From JAAAOZ01 sp964496595 (GTDB lineage: Bacteria > Chloroflexota > Anaerolineae > B4-G1 > SLSP01): 34,361 bases of DNA. Position 1 is the stretch's first letter. Each line of letters starts with the position of its first letter. A model generated the notes under the pieces. That model did no database searches and was not told the DNA's origin. It saw only the letters and a list, made by a program, of their open reading frames with translations. The position numbers were made by a program, and so were the translations under genes. Location of the stretch: contig CAZCAI010000028.1 of NCBI GenBank assembly GCA_964496595.1, positions 1-34,361 of the forward strand, written 5' to 3'. Positions 24,154-31,875 of this stretch are shown in pieces.

Positions 24154-24958
24154 TTTTTTGTGTCTCCAAGGTCTCATGGCCGGTGGAAATCCCGACGATC
24201 ATTTCGGATAGGATGTCTACGGGGAAGTGGAGATCGTTGTCGGCCTCGGCTAACGCGATTTCGATGCGGCGCAGGCCGGCGGCGTAGGCTTCGTCGCTCA
24301 ACAAGGCAAGCTGGGAGGCGGCGTGTTTTTTCAGGAAGGGATCATCGAACACTGCCCGCCCGTATTTGTGATCGACGATGTGCTCCACGGTTTGGCGGCG
24401 AATCGAATGGAAGCCGGCCTCCGCCATCCAGTCCATCACGGTTGACCCGCGCGGGAAGCGGGCGAGGTCGGTCTCGTAGACGTCCTCGAAGTAGTCATAG
24501 ACGTACCAGGCATCGCGGCGTCCGTGTGGATCCATGCCGATGACGGCTAAGCGCCCGCCAGGCCGCAATACGCGATAGGCCTCCTCAATGAACGCGCGCT
24601 GGCCGGTGATGTGATGGATGACGTTGACGGCGTAGAGCAGATCAAAACTGTCGGCGGGGATTGGGAGATGCTCGCCGCGACCTTGAATCAAGCGGATGGG
24701 CGCCGTCCGTTGCCGGGCCTGTCGCAGCATCCCTGCCGAGGGATCGAGGCCGTAGCATCGTCGCGCCGGCTCGATGACCAGCTCGGCCAGCCAGCGCCCG
24801 GTGCCGCAGCCGATTTCTAAAATGCGGGCTTCTGCAGGTTCGACATCGGCGGCCAGCATCTGCAGGGCGTGGACAGTGCCTTGCAGCGGCGGGCCGGCAA
24901 AGCGCTCGTTGTACGTCGGCGCGAGTTGGTCGTAATCGACCCTGGCTTGTTGCGTCAC
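24140..24958 (-). CDS. Class I SAM-dependent methyltransferase
   Basis: 272 aa from the GTG at 24958. Rossmann-type methyltransferase: motif I ILEIGCGTGRWLAEL (46-60), YGLDPSAG (acidic residue after strand 2), LPIPADSFDLLYAVNVIHHI (motif III/IV region) and RVLRPGGRLAVIGMD. The layout matches UbiE/COQ5-like small-molecule methyltransferases; the substrate is unknown. The open frame extends far upstream without a start signal, but that stretch is the antisense/offset frame of the neighbouring gene and is not coding. GTG is chosen because GAGGA lies about 6 nt before it and it overlaps the upstream stop as GTGA, implying translational coupling. Confidence 0.87.
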   Translation of the reverse strand: MTQQARVDYDQLAPTYNERFAGPPLQGTVHALQMLAADVEPAEARILEIGCGTGRWLAELVIEPARRCYGLDPSAGMLRQARQRTAPIRLIQGRGEHLPIPADSFDLLYAVNVIHHITGQRAFIEEAYRVLRPGGRLAVIGMDPHGRRDAWYVYDYFEDVYETDLARFPRGSTVMDWMAEAGFHSIRRQTVEHIVDHKYGRAVFDDPFLKKHAASQLALLSDEAYAAGLRRIEIALAEADNDLHFPVDILSEMIVGISTGHETLETQKTRDF

Positions 24959-25617
24959 GCTGCTTCCTCGTCTCTGTGCTCGTCGTGTTGATCGACCAGG
25001 GCGCGGAGCGCGACGGTCACCCGGCGCGGGCGTTGCGTCAGCAGACCGATCTCCTCCCATTTGCGGGCCAGTCGCGAGAGGGCGTTTTGGGAGATGCGCT
25101 CCTCGAAGGCGGGGTGGAGGTCCTTCAGGCGGAAGTGGCCGTTCAGCTCGTCCAGGGTGTAGGCGACCATCTCCCGCTCCAGCCGATTGAGGTCGGGGAA
25201 GGTGGCGGGCGCGCGCACCTGCGGATCGATGATCGTGGCATTGAGTAGCTTCAGCCAGAGGACGGCGTCCTCGATGAGATGGCCCATCTGGAAGTAGAGG
25301 CGATTGGACCACTCCGCATCGCCCTCCAGGTCGTGGATAAACGGCGGCGAGGTGGCAAGCGTGCCGTAGGCTTTGAAGGGGAACTCGGCGGCGTTGAAGA
25401 AGCCGATGCTCGGCGAGACCGCCTCCGCGCGGATGACGTCCCAACGCTGCTCGGTGGTGGTGAAATCTAAGACGAAGGTGACTAAGATGCCGCCGGGCAG
25501 TTGCCAATACCAGTTCACGCCGATGCGCCCTTGAAAGCCCGGCGCGCGGTCGGCGATGGCCTCTAAAATTTGATCCGCTATATCTAGCGTTTGAAATGAT
25601 GGGTAATGTCGTGCCAT
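24955..25617 (-). CDS. Uncharacterised protein with a possible winged-helix C-terminus
   Basis: 220 aa, not recognised. The first ~110 residues form an alpha/beta region (GRIGVNWYWQLPGGILVTFV, then FTTTEQRWDVIRAEAVSPSI) without cofactor motifs. The C-terminal ~60 residues (AFEERISQNALSRLARKWEE, then IGLLTQRPRRVTVALRAL) have the spacing of a winged-helix fold: helix, recognition-like helix, basic wing. It may therefore be a regulator or a domain that reads nucleic acid. Its stop overlaps the GTG of the methyltransferase (GTGA), so the pair is probably cotranslated, and it starts 18 nt after the DHH-CBS-CCA gene. No membrane segment or signal peptide. Confidence 0.7.
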   Translation of the reverse strand: MARHYPSFQTLDIADQILEAIADRAPGFQGRIGVNWYWQLPGGILVTFVLDFTTTEQRWDVIRAEAVSPSIGFFNAAEFPFKAYGTLATSPPFIHDLEGDAEWSNRLYFQMGHLIEDAVLWLKLLNATIIDPQVRAPATFPDLNRLEREMVAYTLDELNGHFRLKDLHPAFEERISQNALSRLARKWEEIGLLTQRPRRVTVALRALVDQHDEHRDEEAA

Positions 25618-25635
25618 TGGATTCCCTCGCTTGCT

Positions 25636-28356
25636 TTACTCTTTTTGTTCCGCTTCGACATCGTGCTCGCGCAGCCAGCGCTTGACCCGCGCGATCTCCT
25701 CCTCGCGGGTGGCGGTTTTGCCGTCCAAGCGGGCCGCGCGCAGCGCGTCGAAGATTTTGCGATACACCGGCCCCGGCTTGATATCCATTTCCTGGAGGTC
25801 GTAGCCGTCCAAGAGCGGCTCGACCGCGCGCCATGCCTTGACGTAGCGCGCGAGTGGCTCGCGGATGTCAGAATCGTCGCTCACCAGCCACGCGATGGCC
25901 AGGATCGCAGGCGAGTAGGGCGCTAACCGCGCGGCGATCTCGCTGGGCTGCTCGTAATTCGGCAGATCGGTTAACGTCTCTTGGAGATCGGGGGTCTGAC
26001 CCAGCAGATCCGTGATCTGGCTCGACATCAGGAGCCGGTTGGCGATGCGCTCGATGGTGGGTGGGTCTAAGCGGTAGAGGAAGAGACACCAGGAGAGCAC
26101 GCGACGTAGCTCTGACTCGTCCTGGTTGGTGTTCAGGCCCCAGGCGGCTAAATCCAGCGCTCGCAGGCGGGCGAAGCGCTCGTGCAGCCAGGTATCGGAG
26201 ATCAGCGCCGGATCGATCTCTTGCAGCGCGCCCAGCTCTTGCAGGCGGTCGAGCGCGGCCTCCGGCCTGGCCTCGTGGAAGATGAGGTCTAGCTCGTGGC
26301 GGATGCGCCCGCCGGTGATGTGCGAGAGCATTGGCAGCGCCTCGGAGATCAGATCCTCGCTGCGCGGGTCTAGTTGGAAGCCTAAGCGCGCCTCGAAGCG
26401 GGCGGCGCGTAGGATGCGCGTCGGGTCGTCGATAAAGCTGAGGCTGTGCAGCACGCGGATCACGCCCTCTTCTAAATCGGATTTGCCGCCGTAGAAGTTC
26501 AGCAGATCGCCCCAGCGCTGGGGGTCGAGGCGGATGGCTAAGGTGTTGATGGTGAAATCGCGCCGGTGGAGATCTTGCTTGATGGAGCTGCTCTCGACGA
26601 GCGGGAGCGCCGTGGGGTGCTCGTAGAATTCGGTGCGGGCGGTGACCAGATCGATGAAATCGGGCAGGCCCAACCCCTCGGACTTGCTGCCGCCAGCGCT
26701 TTCTTCGCCGCTCTCTTCCATGTAGGGCGGATCGGATGGCTCGTGTTCGAGGGGTTCATCGAGGACGCGCTCCCAAATATCCTCCGGCAGCAGCCACTTG
26801 ACGGTGCGGAAGCGCCGGTGGGTGCGGATTTCGCCGCCGAACACCGCGACTAAGAGGTTGCCCAACGCGATGGCGTCGCCTTCGACGACCAGATCCACAT
26901 CGGAGAGCGGCTGATCCAACAGCAGATCCCGCACGATGCCGCCGACGAAGTGGATGGTGTGGTTTTGCTCGGCGGCCAAGGCGCCGATGCGCCAGATGAG
27001 CATCAGGAGCGGGCGCGCGAAGGCGTGGGCCATCCTGCGGGCGATGCGTTGCCGCTCGGTCTCCTGCTCGGAGGGTGGGATGCGGATGAGGTCGGTGCGG
27101 GTGACGACGCCGGTGATCTTCCCGCGCTCCTGGACGGGGATTTGCCCCCAGCCGGTCTGGATCATCAGCGTGCGCACGCGCTCCGCCGAATCCTCCGGCG
27201 TGACGGTCACTTCGCCCTCCTGCATGATGCGGCTGACCGGCTGCTCGTCCCAGCGATGTTGGAGCGCGCGGTCGACGGCGTTGCGCGTGACCAGGCCGAG
27301 CACTTCCTGCTCGCCGCGCGCGACCACGGGGAAGCCCTCGTGGCCGGTGCGAAGCATCTGCTGGGCGACATCGGAGATGTCGGCGTCGGGATGGACGACG
27401 CGGACGCCGTGCGACATCAGATCGGCGACCTTGACGCGCGGCCGGATGTACGCGGGCAAGCGCTCCTTCAACTCCGCGAAGGCATCGTGGGCGCCTCGTT
27501 GGCGGATCAGCGCCGCCGCTGCTCGGTCGTGGCCGCCGCCGCCGAAATGTTCGGCCACGTCGGCGACGTTGATATCGTCGGTGGCGCTGCGCGCCACCAA
27601 TTGGGTGTTTTCGCTTGCTTCGACTAAGATGAAGAGCGCCGAGGGGTCGAGCAGATCGCGCAGCTTGTGGGCCAGCGTCGAGATCTCCTCGTCGGTGTGG
27701 GGCGGCGAGATGGCCCACGAGACGACGATGGGATGGCCGTCGATATCCAGGGTCTCGGCGTGCTCCTGAAGATCGCTGTAGATCTGCAACTGGGTGGTGG
27801 TGAGCGTGTGCTCCAGAAAATCCGAGGTGATGTCCAAATTCGCACCGTGATCTAATAGCCATGCCGCCGCGCGCAGATCGCGCGGCGTGGTCGAGTTGTA
27901 GGTCAGCGCGCCGGTATCCTCGTAGATGCCGGTGAGCAGCAGCGTCGCCTCCAGGCGCGTGATGGGGATCAGTCGCGAGGAGAGCGTCTCGACGATCAGG
28001 GTCGTGGCGGCGCCTATCTTCTCGCCCCGGAAGCGCCAGCCCTCCGGCAGATCGCCAGGCTCCGGCGGCTCGTGGTGATCGATGATCAGCACATCGTGGA
28101 TGTCCTGACTCATCCCGCGCACGTAGGTCAAGCTCTGCGTATCGACCAAAATCACGCGCTGGATGTACTGGCCGCGCGTGAGGCTCTCTGGATCGACGAA
28201 GGGCAGCTCGGCGCTGTAGAGCGCCAAGAAGGACTTGACGTTGCGGTTGATGCGGTGCGGCAGGACGGGGCGCGCCTGGGGATAGAGCTTGTGCGCGCCC
28301 AGCAAACTGGCGATGGCGTCAAAGTCCGCGTTTTCGTGCGTCAGGATGATTTGCAT
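25636..28356 (-). CDS. DHH-CBS-tRNA nucleotidyltransferase (A-adding/CCA) fusion
   Basis: 906 aa with three parts. Residues 1-300: DHH/DHHA1 phosphoesterase (H7, D11, D13 in THENADFDA; D72; IIDHHE 91-96; FGGGGHDRAAAA 271-282). Residues ~310-425: two CBS domains, likely adenine-nucleotide binding. Residues ~465-906: class II polyA polymerase/tRNA nucleotidyltransferase with HFVGGIVRDLL, catalytic D486 and D488 (LSDVDLV), RRDFTINTLA (598-607) and RILRAARFEARLGF. This is the long form known from Aquifex, Deinococcus and cyanobacteria, which usually adds the terminal A of the tRNA 3' end. An odd acidic Ser/Gly-rich insert (about 537-563, EHEPSDPPYM...) interrupts the nucleotidyltransferase domain. 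AGGAAAG lies 2-5 nt before the ATG. Confidence 0.93.
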   Translation of the reverse strand: MQIILTHENADFDAIASLLGAHKLYPQARPVLPHRINRNVKSFLALYSAELPFVDPESLTRGQYIQRVILVDTQSLTYVRGMSQDIHDVLIIDHHEPPEPGDLPEGWRFRGEKIGAATTLIVETLSSRLIPITRLEATLLLTGIYEDTGALTYNSTTPRDLRAAAWLLDHGANLDITSDFLEHTLTTTQLQIYSDLQEHAETLDIDGHPIVVSWAISPPHTDEEISTLAHKLRDLLDPSALFILVEASENTQLVARSATDDINVADVAEHFGGGGHDRAAAALIRQRGAHDAFAELKERLPAYIRPRVKVADLMSHGVRVVHPDADISDVAQQMLRTGHEGFPVVARGEQEVLGLVTRNAVDRALQHRWDEQPVSRIMQEGEVTVTPEDSAERVRTLMIQTGWGQIPVQERGKITGVVTRTDLIRIPPSEQETERQRIARRMAHAFARPLLMLIWRIGALAAEQNHTIHFVGGIVRDLLLDQPLSDVDLVVEGDAIALGNLLVAVFGGEIRTHRRFRTVKWLLPEDIWERVLDEPLEHEPSDPPYMEESGEESAGGSKSEGLGLPDFIDLVTARTEFYEHPTALPLVESSSIKQDLHRRDFTINTLAIRLDPQRWGDLLNFYGGKSDLEEGVIRVLHSLSFIDDPTRILRAARFEARLGFQLDPRSEDLISEALPMLSHITGGRIRHELDLIFHEARPEAALDRLQELGALQEIDPALISDTWLHERFARLRALDLAAWGLNTNQDESELRRVLSWCLFLYRLDPPTIERIANRLLMSSQITDLLGQTPDLQETLTDLPNYEQPSEIAARLAPYSPAILAIAWLVSDDSDIREPLARYVKAWRAVEPLLDGYDLQEMDIKPGPVYRKIFDALRAARLDGKTATREEEIARVKRWLREHDVEAEQKE

Positions 28357-28373
28357 ATCTTTCCTGTTTTATC

Positions 28374-28384
28374 CTTGCGAAGGT
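28374..28384. repeat. CCTTGCGAAGG word, second copy
   Basis: Same 11-nt quasi-palindrome (CCTT-GCG-AAGG) as in each arm of the gcvPB terminator at 8585-8626, here as a single copy in the leader of the DHH-CBS-CCA gene. Confidence 0.45.
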
Positions 28385-28424
28385 CAGGTGAGCCTTGTCC
28401 CAGAAGCCTGATGGTCGAGCTAGA

Positions 28425-28448
28425 CGTAGGTCGGAATGGCATTCCGAC
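28425..28448. repeat. Palindromic repeat element, second, half-degraded copy
   Basis: CGTAGGTCGGAATG followed by one base and CATTCCGAC. The inner 9-bp arms (28430-28438 and 28440-28448) are perfect; the outer right arm is lost. Relative to 22010-22038, one stem pair changed from G-C to A-T on both arms, keeping the pairing. It lies 9 nt past the MFS gene stop. Confidence 0.75.
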
Positions 28449-28456
28449 TTTCTTCG

Positions 28457-28467
28457 ATTATAGCATA
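28457..28467 (-). promoter_or_regulatory. Possible extended -10 promoter for the DHH-CBS-CCA gene
   Basis: Reverse strand TATGCTATAAT, overlapping the last codons of the MFS gene. TGnTATAAT is an extended -10; no good -35 is seen. If used, the leader of about 95 nt would contain the palindromic repeat. Confidence 0.3.
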
Positions 28468-29936
28468 GATGAGGCATTCGCCGGCGCCGGCTCTTCGACC
28501 TTCAACAGCACGGCGACGGAGAGCATAAAGAGGACGGCGTAGAGCGCGAAAATGAGGAGGTAGCCCAGGCCCGGCCATTGCGGCGCGTGCGCGGTGAAGA
28601 AATCCGCGATCGGGCCGCCGATGTAGGCGCCGACGGCGCCCGCGCCCGCGCCCGCCAGGTTCGAGACGCCCAGGTAGCGCCCGGCCTCCTCCTTGGGGAC
28701 CAAACTGGCGCCCAGCGCCCAATTGGCCGAGTAGAACATCCCCGTCGCGATGCCGACAATCGATCCGCCGACATAGATCCACATGAGATTGGGCGCGAAG
28801 AGCATCACTAAGATGCCCAGCGTGGCTAATAGCCCGCTGAGGCCCGCGATGCGTTTGCGGCCAAAGCGATCCGTCAGCCAGCCGCTGATAACGGCGGAGA
28901 GTAGGATGAAGACGCCAACGAACAACATCAGCCGACTGGCGGGGTCGGCGGCGGTCTCGCGGGTGTAGCCCAGGCGCGCTTGCAGGAAATAGACCGCGAA
29001 GCCCGCCAGGTTGAACGACCCGATCAAAAAGGCTAATCGGTTGATGACCCACCATCTGAACGCGGGGACGCGCTGCCGTTGCTCGCGATTCAGCGAGATC
29101 CTCACGCCGGCGGTGACGCCGCCCACGACGGCGGTGACCATCGCGATGAGGCCCGCGCCGCCCATCGCCAACAGTTGGTGGCGCAGATTGTCGATCCCCT
29201 GGGCGATGAGAAAACGCGCGGTCAGCGAAATTAGCTCGCCCATGCCTAAGATGATGCCGGTGAAGACGCCCGTCATCAGCAAGAGGCGCAGAAACGGCTG
29301 CCAGTTGAGGGGCGTCTTGGGCGGGGGGAGTCGGCGTTCGGGCGTCAGCATTGTGAGCGCCATCGTGATGACCAAAATCCCCATCAGCACGAAGATGCCG
29401 CCCCACATATTGCCCTGGCTGATGAAGGGGGCGATGGTGAAGGCTACCAGAATCACCGGGATGGGGACTTCTAAGAGTGCTTTGATGCCGGAGAAGCGCC
29501 CGTACTTCTCCTTGGGCACGATATCGGGGATGAGACCCTGGACGCCGCCGTGGGCGACGTTCGCCGCGCCCTGGAGCAGGGTTGTCACGATGAAGAGGAT
29601 CCAATAGCCGGCCATCCCCTCCATCTCGGAGGTGGCGCCCACGGCCACGAGCAAAACCAGCGCGCTGACCGTCCCGATGAAGACGAAGGGGCGGCGGCGG
29701 CCCCAGCGCAATGTGCAGCGATCGGAGAGCATGCCCGAAAGCGCCTGCATCAGCAGCGCGACCATCAAACTCCAGAGGCGCAGTGTGCCCAAGGAGGCGC
29801 CCTTTTGCAACTCGCCCACGAACTGCTGTACAAGCAGCGGCAGGATCAGGGGCACCATTGTCTGGGAAAGGGCGGTCAATCCCAAAAAGAAGATGTTGAT
29901 GGTGATGTAGTCGTACCAGCGGATGTCTCGTTTCAT
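28458..29936 (-). CDS. Major facilitator superfamily transporter
   Basis: 492 aa with about 12 membrane helices. The cytoplasmic loop 2-3 motif is GMLSDRCTLRWGRRRPFVFI (about 68-87), the MFS motif A with the Asp and the basic cluster, and the equivalent second-half loop is SGWLTDRFGRKRIAG. VPKEKYGRFSGIKALLEVPI and VPKEEAGRYLGVSNLAGAGA are matching loops in the two halves, typical of GPH-like/sucrose-proton symporter relatives. A sugar or glycoside is therefore the best guess, without direct evidence. AGGAG is 12 nt before the ATG, a rather long spacing. It follows the Lon-domain gene by 28 nt, so the two probably share a transcript. Confidence 0.88.
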   Translation of the reverse strand: MKRDIRWYDYITINIFFLGLTALSQTMVPLILPLLVQQFVGELQKGASLGTLRLWSLMVALLMQALSGMLSDRCTLRWGRRRPFVFIGTVSALVLLVAVGATSEMEGMAGYWILFIVTTLLQGAANVAHGGVQGLIPDIVPKEKYGRFSGIKALLEVPIPVILVAFTIAPFISQGNMWGGIFVLMGILVITMALTMLTPERRLPPPKTPLNWQPFLRLLLMTGVFTGIILGMGELISLTARFLIAQGIDNLRHQLLAMGGAGLIAMVTAVVGGVTAGVRISLNREQRQRVPAFRWWVINRLAFLIGSFNLAGFAVYFLQARLGYTRETAADPASRLMLFVGVFILLSAVISGWLTDRFGRKRIAGLSGLLATLGILVMLFAPNLMWIYVGGSIVGIATGMFYSANWALGASLVPKEEAGRYLGVSNLAGAGAGAVGAYIGGPIADFFTAHAPQWPGLGYLLIFALYAVLFMLSVAVLLKVEEPAPANASSML

Positions 29937-29964
29937 ATTTTCTTTTGTCTCCTACTGGGTGCGG

Positions 29965-30615
29965 TCAGTTCATCAGGATAGTTTCGTATATCTCGGACGT
30001 GTTGGGCAACATCTTGGCTAACTTCTCGGCCATCGGAACGTAGAGCCGCAGATGGATCAGCACATTGCGAAGTAACGCCTGCGCGGTGGGGAGTTCCAGC
30101 AAGCGTTGCTTATCGGACGGGGGGAGTTGGAGGATTACCGCCGCTAAGACGCCCAACGTCGCCACATTGGGCGCGACAGCGTCCGGGAAGAGCGTCGGCG
30201 GCAGCGAATCGGCCAGCGCCTCGATGTAGCGGCGGAGATATTCGCCCACGGTGTTGATCACGGTCCAGTCGGGGGCCGGGATCTCCAGCCATGGCCAGGT
30301 CTCGACAGTTGCTTCCATGTAATCGTGATCCTGATGGAGTTGGAGGATGCGGAAGCGGGATTGGCCTACCGCGACGGTCACTTGGGCGTGATATTTGACT
30401 CGTTCGGTCAAATTGATGAGCCGGGCCTGGGTTCCCACCGTCGCGAAGGTGTGGCGTTGGGGGTTCTCGATGAAGACGATGCCCATCGGGCGCTGCTGTT
30501 GCTGGTGGCGGCGAATGATAGGGGCTATCTCGCTATCTTCTTGATAGAGAGGGAGCACCTGGCCGGGAAATAATACTTCGGAACTGGGATAGATCGGCAA
30601 ACGTTGGATTGTCAT
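29965..30615 (-). CDS. Lon-protease N-terminal (substrate-binding) domain protein
   Basis: 216 aa from the ATG at 30615. Stand-alone Lon substrate-binding domain: the start MTIQRLPIYPSSEVLFPGQV then LPLYQ matches the LON domain opening (LPL.p..vlfPg..lpL.i), followed by RPMGIVFI, VGTQARLINL and ILQLHQDHDYMEATVE, as in other single-domain LON proteins. No AAA+ or Ser-Lys protease domain. Function of such proteins is unclear; a chaperone-like or regulatory role is assumed by family. An in-frame TTG at 30630 is a less likely start. The ATG has no ribosome binding site but lies 6 nt behind a -10 box, suggesting a leaderless transcript. Confidence 0.85.
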   Translation of the reverse strand: MTIQRLPIYPSSEVLFPGQVLPLYQEDSEIAPIIRRHQQQQRPMGIVFIENPQRHTFATVGTQARLINLTERVKYHAQVTVAVGQSRFRILQLHQDHDYMEATVETWPWLEIPAPDWTVINTVGEYLRRYIEALADSLPPTLFPDAVAPNVATLGVLAAVILQLPPSDKQRLLELPTAQALLRNVLIHLRLYVPMAEKLAKMLPNTSEIYETILMN

Positions 30616-30621
30616 AGGGGT

Positions 30622-30649
30622 ATTGTACACAAGGGGAAAATTGTGGCAA
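30622..30649 (-). promoter_or_regulatory. Promoter of the Lon-domain gene, apparently leaderless
   Basis: Reverse strand TTGCCA (30644-30649), 16-nt spacer, TACAAT (30622-30627). The ATG at 30615 begins 6 nt after the -10, just where transcription should start, and no ribosome binding site is present. Confidence 0.6.
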
Positions 30650-30708
30650 CTGATGTTGGATATCCAGGCGCCGGAATGGCTCTTCCTGCAATATAAAAAC
30701 TAAAATCA

Positions 30709-30779
30709 GCAAATTGCGAATTGCGAATTTAGAATTTTGAATCTTTACTCAACAGCATTATTCGCAATTCGCAATTTGC
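30709..30779. repeat. AT-rich 20-bp perfect inverted repeat
   Basis: GCAAATTGCGAATTGCGAAT (30709-30728) is exactly repeated in reverse complement at 30760-30779, with a 31-nt loop. Each arm is itself built of ATTGCGA words. It lies between divergent promoters and has no U-tract in a transcribed direction, so it is not an obvious terminator. Confidence 0.8.
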
Positions 30780-30869
30780 AATTCTAAATTCCAAATTAAT
30801 GTAAAAAATGTTTATCTGTGAGCTATGAAGTGTCCGGTGACCAGGTTGGATATTGGACCTGGATTGAGA

Positions 30870-30897
30870 TTGAGTTTAGCGGGAATTTGGTTAAAAT
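30870..30897 (+). promoter_or_regulatory. Candidate promoter of the 4Fe-4S protein gene
   Basis: TTGAGT (30870-30875), 16-nt spacer, TAAAAT (30892-30897), about 100 nt before the start at 31000. The palindrome CCAGGT...ACCTGG lies directly upstream and could be an operator. A second TATAAT at 30951-30956 lacks a good -35. Confidence 0.45.
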
Positions 30898-30999
30898 ATG
30901 GGTAACGTCCATTCGGATCGCCCATTTAGGGCGAATTCCTGCAGCGCCAGTATAATTCAGCAAGCGATGCGGATATAGTGTGGGACGAGGAGCTGGGAG

Positions 31000-31851
31000 A
31001 TGTGTTTAACGTGTGGAAAGCATAATGCGCATAAGTTGTGGTATCTGGAACCGGAGAAGCATCGGATCCGGGCGATGGGGTTGGCGCGCGAGATTGTGAA
31101 CAGTAACTTGCACGCCTTTATCGTGGCCGGCCTGGAGATGATCAAATCCAAAGCGCCGGATTATATGGATAAGTCGTTGGGATTTGTCAATCGCACGTTG
31201 CTGAATTGGTTCGCCAAGACGTTGCACGGGATGCAGGCGCTGCCGGATGCCGAGTCGGCCTTTCAGATTATCGATATGGCGAATGAGATGGCGCTGATGC
31301 CGTGCTTGTGTCATCATGTGATGGAACCGGATGACGATCCGAAATGGCGCTGCATCGCGATGAACATGGCGGCGGAAATCTATTTCCGCGATACCACCGA
31401 GCAGGAGGTGCGGCCCATCTCCAAGGAGCAGGCCAAGGAGTTGGTCGTCTCCTGGCGGGAGCGGGGCGCCTTTCAGAGTGTGGGCTGGCTGTGGGATGCG
31501 AACGTGATCTGGCTGTGCAACTGCGATTCGTATTGCGCCTCGATTCGCGCGCCGGAGGTAGCGTGGGGCGGCGTGCCCAGCTTCGTTGTCTCGATCCCGC
31601 TGCGCCCGGAGGATTGCATCGGCTGTGGTACGTGCATGGCGTGGTGTCCCAAGCCCGGCGCGCTGACCTTCGATGAGCAGCAGCGCGTGGTGGTTGACGA
31701 GGCCTTGTGTAAAGGCTGCGGTCTCTGCGTCGAGCATTGCCCGCAGGACGTGTTGGGCTTCAAGCCCCGCGAGCAGTATTATGATGTCTGGACGAAAAGC
31801 GTGCGTTATTTAGGCGATGCGGTCATCTCGGTGGATGAGTTGATTGGTTGA
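31000..31851 (+). CDS. Multi-cysteine iron-sulfur protein with C-terminal 2[4Fe-4S] ferredoxin domain
   Basis: 283 aa. The C-terminal part is a bacterial-type two-cluster ferredoxin: CIGCGTCMAWCP (C206, 209, 212, 216) and CKGCGLCVEHCP (C237, 240, 243, 247). The N-terminal ~200 residues carry further cysteines at C2, C5, C102, C104, C118, C173, C175 and C179 (MPCLCHH, KWRC, WLCNCDSYC). This pattern recalls a domain I know from anaerobe ferredoxin-like proteins, with PCxC ... CNCCxxCC, here with fewer cysteines, and may bind one more cluster. Probably an electron carrier or small redox subunit; partner unknown. A GGAG site sits 7 nt before the ATG. A terminator follows. It is the first plus-strand gene, divergent from the Lon-domain gene. 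Confidence 0.82.
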   Translation: MCLTCGKHNAHKLWYLEPEKHRIRAMGLAREIVNSNLHAFIVAGLEMIKSKAPDYMDKSLGFVNRTLLNWFAKTLHGMQALPDAESAFQIIDMANEMALMPCLCHHVMEPDDDPKWRCIAMNMAAEIYFRDTTEQEVRPISKEQAKELVVSWRERGAFQSVGWLWDANVIWLCNCDSYCASIRAPEVAWGGVPSFVVSIPLRPEDCIGCGTCMAWCPKPGALTFDEQQRVVVDEALCKGCGLCVEHCPQDVLGFKPREQYYDVWTKSVRYLGDAVISVDELIG

Positions 31852-31875
31852 TTCATTGCGTGGTATAAGTTGGAT

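Larger units (their letters stand above)
30616..30999. other. Divergent intergenic region (384 nt)
   Basis: Separates the only divergent gene pair in the window. From left to right: the Lon-gene promoter, an AT-rich 20-bp inverted repeat, an operator-like palindrome CCAGGT-10-ACCTGG (30841-30862), a forward promoter candidate and a small CGCCC-ATTTA-GGGCG hairpin (about 30921-30935). No RNA gene or reading frame of note. Confidence 0.6.

Noticed and set aside
24959..25834. Long reverse-strand open frame extending the methyltransferase to 564 codons
   Set aside because: The extra N-terminal part is an off-frame translation of two real genes (Arg/Pro/Gly-rich, no family), and the methyltransferase has its own GTG with a ribosome binding site and a GTGA overlap.
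30931..30950. GGCGAATTCCTGCAG, resembling a cloning-vector polylinker
   Set aside because: The match is limited to an EcoRI-PstI-like 12-mer; flanks do not continue as vector and the sequence sits in a plausible natural leader.
30616..30999. tRNA or small RNA gene in the divergent spacer
   Set aside because: No cloverleaf arms or CCA end; content is explained by promoters and an AT-rich inverted repeat.
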